Positions 61,762 through 64,000 of a DNA stretch of 64,000 nucleotides are shown piece after piece (positions within the stretch are counted from its first letter, which is position 1; each line of letters begins with the position of its first letter). Under the pieces are notes generated by a model, which did not search any database, was not told where the DNA came from, and saw only the letters and a program-made list of their open reading frames with translations. Both the position numbers and the translations under genes were made by a program. Source of the DNA: Nitrospina sp052156635 (GTDB taxonomy: Bacteria; Nitrospinota; Nitrospinia; Nitrospinales; Nitrospinaceae); NCBI RefSeq assembly GCF_052156635.1, contig NZ_JBQKUO010000005.1, positions 1 through 64,000 on the forward strand, in the 5' to 3' direction.

Positions 61762-62267
61762 CACGCCCCCCTGTCTTCATCGATGCGGCGGACCGAGTCG
61801 TGGCACTCGAATTCGGTTTCGGAGATCCATTTCACGCGGAGGTAGTGCGGCAGGTTCGTGGCTTTGTCGATTTTCGCCGACTGCACCTGCTGGCTGGTGA
61901 GGTTGATGATGTTCGTCATTTCGGCGCCGGACAGGTTGGCGCCGTCGAACTTCGCCTTGCTGACTGAGGCCCGGTCGAAGTTGACGCCGGTGAGGTCGGC
62001 CTGCGAAAAGTTGGTGCCGATGCATTCGGCTCGGGAGAGGTCGGCCCCCTTTAAATGCGCGCCGGTGAAATCGACGGTGCTCAAACTGGCGCGAACGAGT
62101 TTGGCGTTTTCCAGGTGCGCCTGCATGAGTTTGGCTTTGCGCAGGTTGGCTTCGGTGAAATCACCGTTTTTGAGGTCCGCCCCTTCCAGCTTCTGCCCGA
62201 ACAGGTTCGCCTTCTGCAACGCCCCCTTCGACGCTTCAATCGTCTCCCGCGTCCACGCTTCCGTCAT
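61761..62267 (-). CDS. Pentapeptide-repeat protein A
   Basis: A 168-residue protein with regular A(D/N)LxX repeats (ADLKNGDFTEANLRKAKLMQ, GADLSRAECIGTNFSQADLT), then a C-terminal domain of unknown type (QVQSAKIDKATNLPHYLRVK). ATG 62267; its stop TGA overlaps the start of the next gene. Upstream is the DUF2269 gene, with stop 4 bases before. Confidence 0.88.
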   Translation of the reverse strand: MTEAWTRETIEASKGALQKANLFGQKLEGADLKNGDFTEANLRKAKLMQAHLENAKLVRASLSTVDFTGAHLKGADLSRAECIGTNFSQADLTGVNFDRASVSKAKFDGANLSGAEMTNIINLTSQQVQSAKIDKATNLPHYLRVKWISETEFECHDSVRRIDEDRGA

Positions 62268-62270
62268 GCG

Positions 62271-62744
62271 TCACCCGGAGAACGAGGGTTTGGTCACCAT
62301 CATGACCAGGATGGCTACGGCGGAGGAAAACCCCACCGCGCCCAGGCCCATCCACAGGCGGTGAAACAGGGTGTGGCGCGGCGGCAGCTCGATGCCGTCG
62401 GCGATCACCTTGCGCAGGTTGTTGCGCATGCGCCATTCCAGGAACACGGAGATCATCCAGCACAGCCCGACCAGCATGATGAGCGCCAGCGACGCAATCA
62501 TCCACGGCTCGCGCACGGAATGCCCGCCGTTTCTAAGCATCCAGTGGCCGGAGCCGAACAGCACGAACAGCGCCGGGCCGATGAACACGATGTCGCCAAT
62601 GAGAATGTTGTTGAGCGCGAACAGGAGCGTCTGCGTGTCCTTGCTCTGCTGGGCGCGGAACAGCATGAAGGCGAGGCCCAGCCCCGTCCCCAACAGCACC
62701 ACCGCACTCATCACGTGCAGGAATTTGATAGTCGTGAAATCCAT
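62271..62744 (-). CDS. DUF2269 family membrane protein
   Basis: A 157-residue membrane protein with four helices. FLHVMSAVVLLGTGLGLAFMLFRA and GDIVFIGPALFVLFGSGHWML fit DUF2269. Start ATG 62744. It is first in a run with the two pentapeptide genes. Function unknown. Confidence 0.82.
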   Translation of the reverse strand: MDFTTIKFLHVMSAVVLLGTGLGLAFMLFRAQQSKDTQTLLFALNNILIGDIVFIGPALFVLFGSGHWMLRNGGHSVREPWMIASLALIMLVGLCWMISVFLEWRMRNNLRKVIADGIELPPRHTLFHRLWMGLGAVGFSSAVAILVMMVTKPSFSG

Positions 62745-62785
62745 GTCGAAGCAATCCAGAAAGAGAAACGATGGCCAAGTTTAAA

Positions 62786-63103
62786 TCAGGAAGGTACAAA
62801 CCGCAATCCGAGGATTCCTACAGTGATGAGGCCAATGCAGAGGAGTCGCAACGCCGTTGCGGGTTCGCCAAACAGATAGATGCCCAGGATCGCCGTACCG
62901 AGCGTGCCGATGCCCGTCCACACCGCATACGCCGTGCCCACCGGCAGGTGCTTGAGGGCGAGGCCCAAGAGGCCCATGCTGATGACAATACTCGCCACCG
63001 TCCACACCGTCGGCCACAATTTCGTGAACCCTTCCGTGTACTTCAGGCCCACGGCCCAGCCCACCTCAAACAATCCCGCCACAAACAACACCACCCACGC
63101 CAT
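62786..63103 (-). CDS. sugE: SMR family transporter, SugE/Gdx type
   Basis: About 105 residues, four helices. MAWVVLFVAGLFEVGWAVGLKYTEGF has the membrane-embedded Glu that drives transport, and KHLPVGTAYAVWTGIGTLGTA is the SMR signature. SugE/Gdx members export guanidinium. No guanidine riboswitch is seen upstream; a DUF2892 gene stands there. ATG 63103 gives the normal length; the frame is open to 63163. Confidence 0.92.
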   Translation of the reverse strand: MAWVVLFVAGLFEVGWAVGLKYTEGFTKLWPTVWTVASIVISMGLLGLALKHLPVGTAYAVWTGIGTLGTAILGIYLFGEPATALRLLCIGLITVGILGLRFVPS

Positions 63104-63135
63104 GCCAAATCCTTTCTTTAAATGGAATGCTAAAC

Positions 63136-63339
63136 CTAAACCGCCGTCTCCGTTTCCCGGCACGTTTTATCGAGGATGAAGTAGAGCGGGCAGAAACCGG
63201 TGAGCCCGCTTTGCAACAGCGTCACTCCCAGCACGCCCGGCACCAGAATCCACAACGGATCCACCCAGTACGCCAGCGCCGAGCCCGCCGTCAGCACCGC
63301 GCCGACGATCCCGTCATGCAGTTTGCGTTTTGTATTCAT
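63136..63339 (-). CDS. DUF2892 (YgaP-like) small membrane protein
   Basis: About 67 residues with two helices. The end FCPLYFILDKTCRE matches the CPLYxxLGxxTC motif of this family. GGAGGG ribosome site before ATG 63339. Such proteins are often fused to rhodanese domains; here it is alone. Role unknown. Confidence 0.86.
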   Translation of the reverse strand: MNTKRKLHDGIVGAVLTAGSALAYWVDPLWILVPGVLGVTLLQSGLTGFCPLYFILDKTCRETETAV

Positions 63340-63362
63340 GGCAATGCCCTCCATAAATAAAA

Positions 63363-63554
63363 TCATTCACACAAGTCTTCATCCCAGATGCGCGCCAGTT
63401 CGTCTGCTTTTTCTTTCGCGCGCGGAGGCATGGACTGCGGATGTTTGGCCTTCAACTCCGCCGAATCCTTTTCCTTACCCTGCCCCATTGCCTTCGTGGG
63501 ATGCCCGGCACCTGTCTTTTTCTTTTTCGACTTCGCTTCTCCCCGCTTCGTCAT
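63363..63554 (-). CDS. Small basic hypothetical protein
   Basis: 63 residues, N terminus Lys-rich (GEAKSKKKKTGAGHPTKAM), then a helical acidic/basic part (AKEKADELARIWDED). GGGGG ribosome site 6 bases before ATG 63554. Disordered, not recognised; real by ribosome site and position. Confidence 0.55.
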   Translation of the reverse strand: MTKRGEAKSKKKKTGAGHPTKAMGQGKEKDSAELKAKHPQSMPPRAKEKADELARIWDEDLCE

Positions 63555-63747
63555 GCGTTCCCCCGCGAACCAATGCTTTTTGCCTCGATCCCTGGCACAT
63601 TTGCATTAAATTGACATGCGGATTATTCTACCATTTTAAACACGTGCGAGGGGCGCAGCGCGGGGCATTGATGGCTGCTTCGTTTGAAACGATTTCATTC
63701 ATGTGAGGGGGACTTATTTTAATCAACCTTCTACGAGCGGAATCCTC

Positions 63748-64000
63748 ATGAATCGACTGAAGCGCATCGCAATTCTTTCCATCTTTGCCCTGCTGGCCGG
63801 GTTCGTGCCGGCCGGTGGCATCGCGCAGGCGGAAACGGTTTCCATTACAGAGTGGGAAGTGCCCTGGGACGATTCCCGGCCGCGAGACCCTTTTGTCGAT
63901 CCGAAAGGCCGTGTCTGGTTCTGCGGACAAAAAGGCGGTTACATCGCGTACCTGGAACCCGCTTCCGGAACATTCAAAAAGTTCGATTTAGGGCCTGGCG
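63748..64000 (+). CDS. Secreted Vgb/NHL-type beta-propeller protein, 3' end cut by window
   Basis: 84 codons seen. Signal peptide IAILSIFALLAGFVPAGGIA, then ITEWEVPWDDSRPRDPFVD, DPKGRVWFCGQKGGYIAYLE, and TFKKFDLGPG. WxVPxxxSxPxDxxVDxxGxVWF is the repeat of virginiamycin B lyase-like propellers. Function is not shown by this part. Confidence 0.75.
   Translation, partial: MNRLKRIAILSIFALLAGFVPAGGIAQAETVSITEWEVPWDDSRPRDPFVDPKGRVWFCGQKGGYIAYLEPASGTFKKFDLGPG

Overview
The window is a 64 kb stretch of bacterial chromosome, moderately GC-rich and densely coded, with housekeeping, biosynthetic, redox and envelope genes and one clearly AT-rich accessory island. The best lineage guess is a chemolithoautotroph of the Nitrospina type (Nitrospinota). 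The main reason is a divergently built two-subunit ATP-citrate lyase (aclB 55933-57201, aclA 53187-55901), the key enzyme of the reductive TCA cycle. The many TPR proteins, a periplasmic SUMF1-type protein and c-type cytochrome genes fit this. The lineage is an inference; no 16S gene or nitrite oxidoreductase gene is present.

Layout: 1-5.2 kb holds a cut tatA, a long TPR protein, rpe and a ClC-type anion channel with CBS domains. 5.2-12.3 kb holds apbE, a copper P-type ATPase, a cyclase-family lipoprotein, a zinc-ribbon membrane protein, a SUMF1 protein and coaBC. 12.4-18 kb holds galT-glgA, a GAF histidine kinase, a lone receiver and a deoxynucleoside kinase. 18.3-21.2 kb is the pantothenate cluster panB-panC-panD with an overlapping TPR gene. 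Then come an XRE-type regulator, mutL, another TPR protein, rnd, a small protein, tsaB and a YdcH-like protein. 27.6-30.1 kb (minus strand) is a geranylgeranyl-reductase-like flavoprotein, a methyltransferase and an FxsA protein. At 30.3-32.5 kb a cytochrome c lipoprotein and a radical SAM/SPASM protein are divergent.

At 32.5-35.3 kb lies an AT-rich island with three overlapping minus-strand genes: a MotA/ExbB-like protein with a long coiled-coil tail, a MotB/OmpA-like protein, and an HNH nuclease. This is the composition of a type II-like Zorya anti-phage system. It is followed by a truncated-looking gene and a 250-bp array of palindromic repeats.

36.4-42.1 kb is a cysteine/threonine block: cysK, thrC, a CysO/ThiS-like sulfur carrier ending in Gly-Gly-Asn, cysM, and a thioredoxin-like [2Fe-2S] ferredoxin. 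42.1-53.1 kb carries envelope and transport genes: RlpA, DUF2339, a heterodimeric ABC exporter with one degenerate ATP site, a ZIP transporter, a HEAT protein, a glycosyltransferase, a polyprenyl synthase and an AMMECR1 protein. After the acl genes and a DUF2029 membrane protein comes a run (59.1-61.1 kb) of four tandem, separately terminated genes for small secreted acidic proteins. They share an eight-residue motif close to (V/I/A)LDRHSVW and are probably an undescribed paralogous family. The end of the window has two coupled pentapeptide-repeat genes, small membrane proteins (DUF2269, SugE/Gdx, DUF2892), a small basic protein, and the start of a beta-propeller-type secreted protein cut by the window edge.

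No tRNA, rRNA, CRISPR array or transposase was found by eye.
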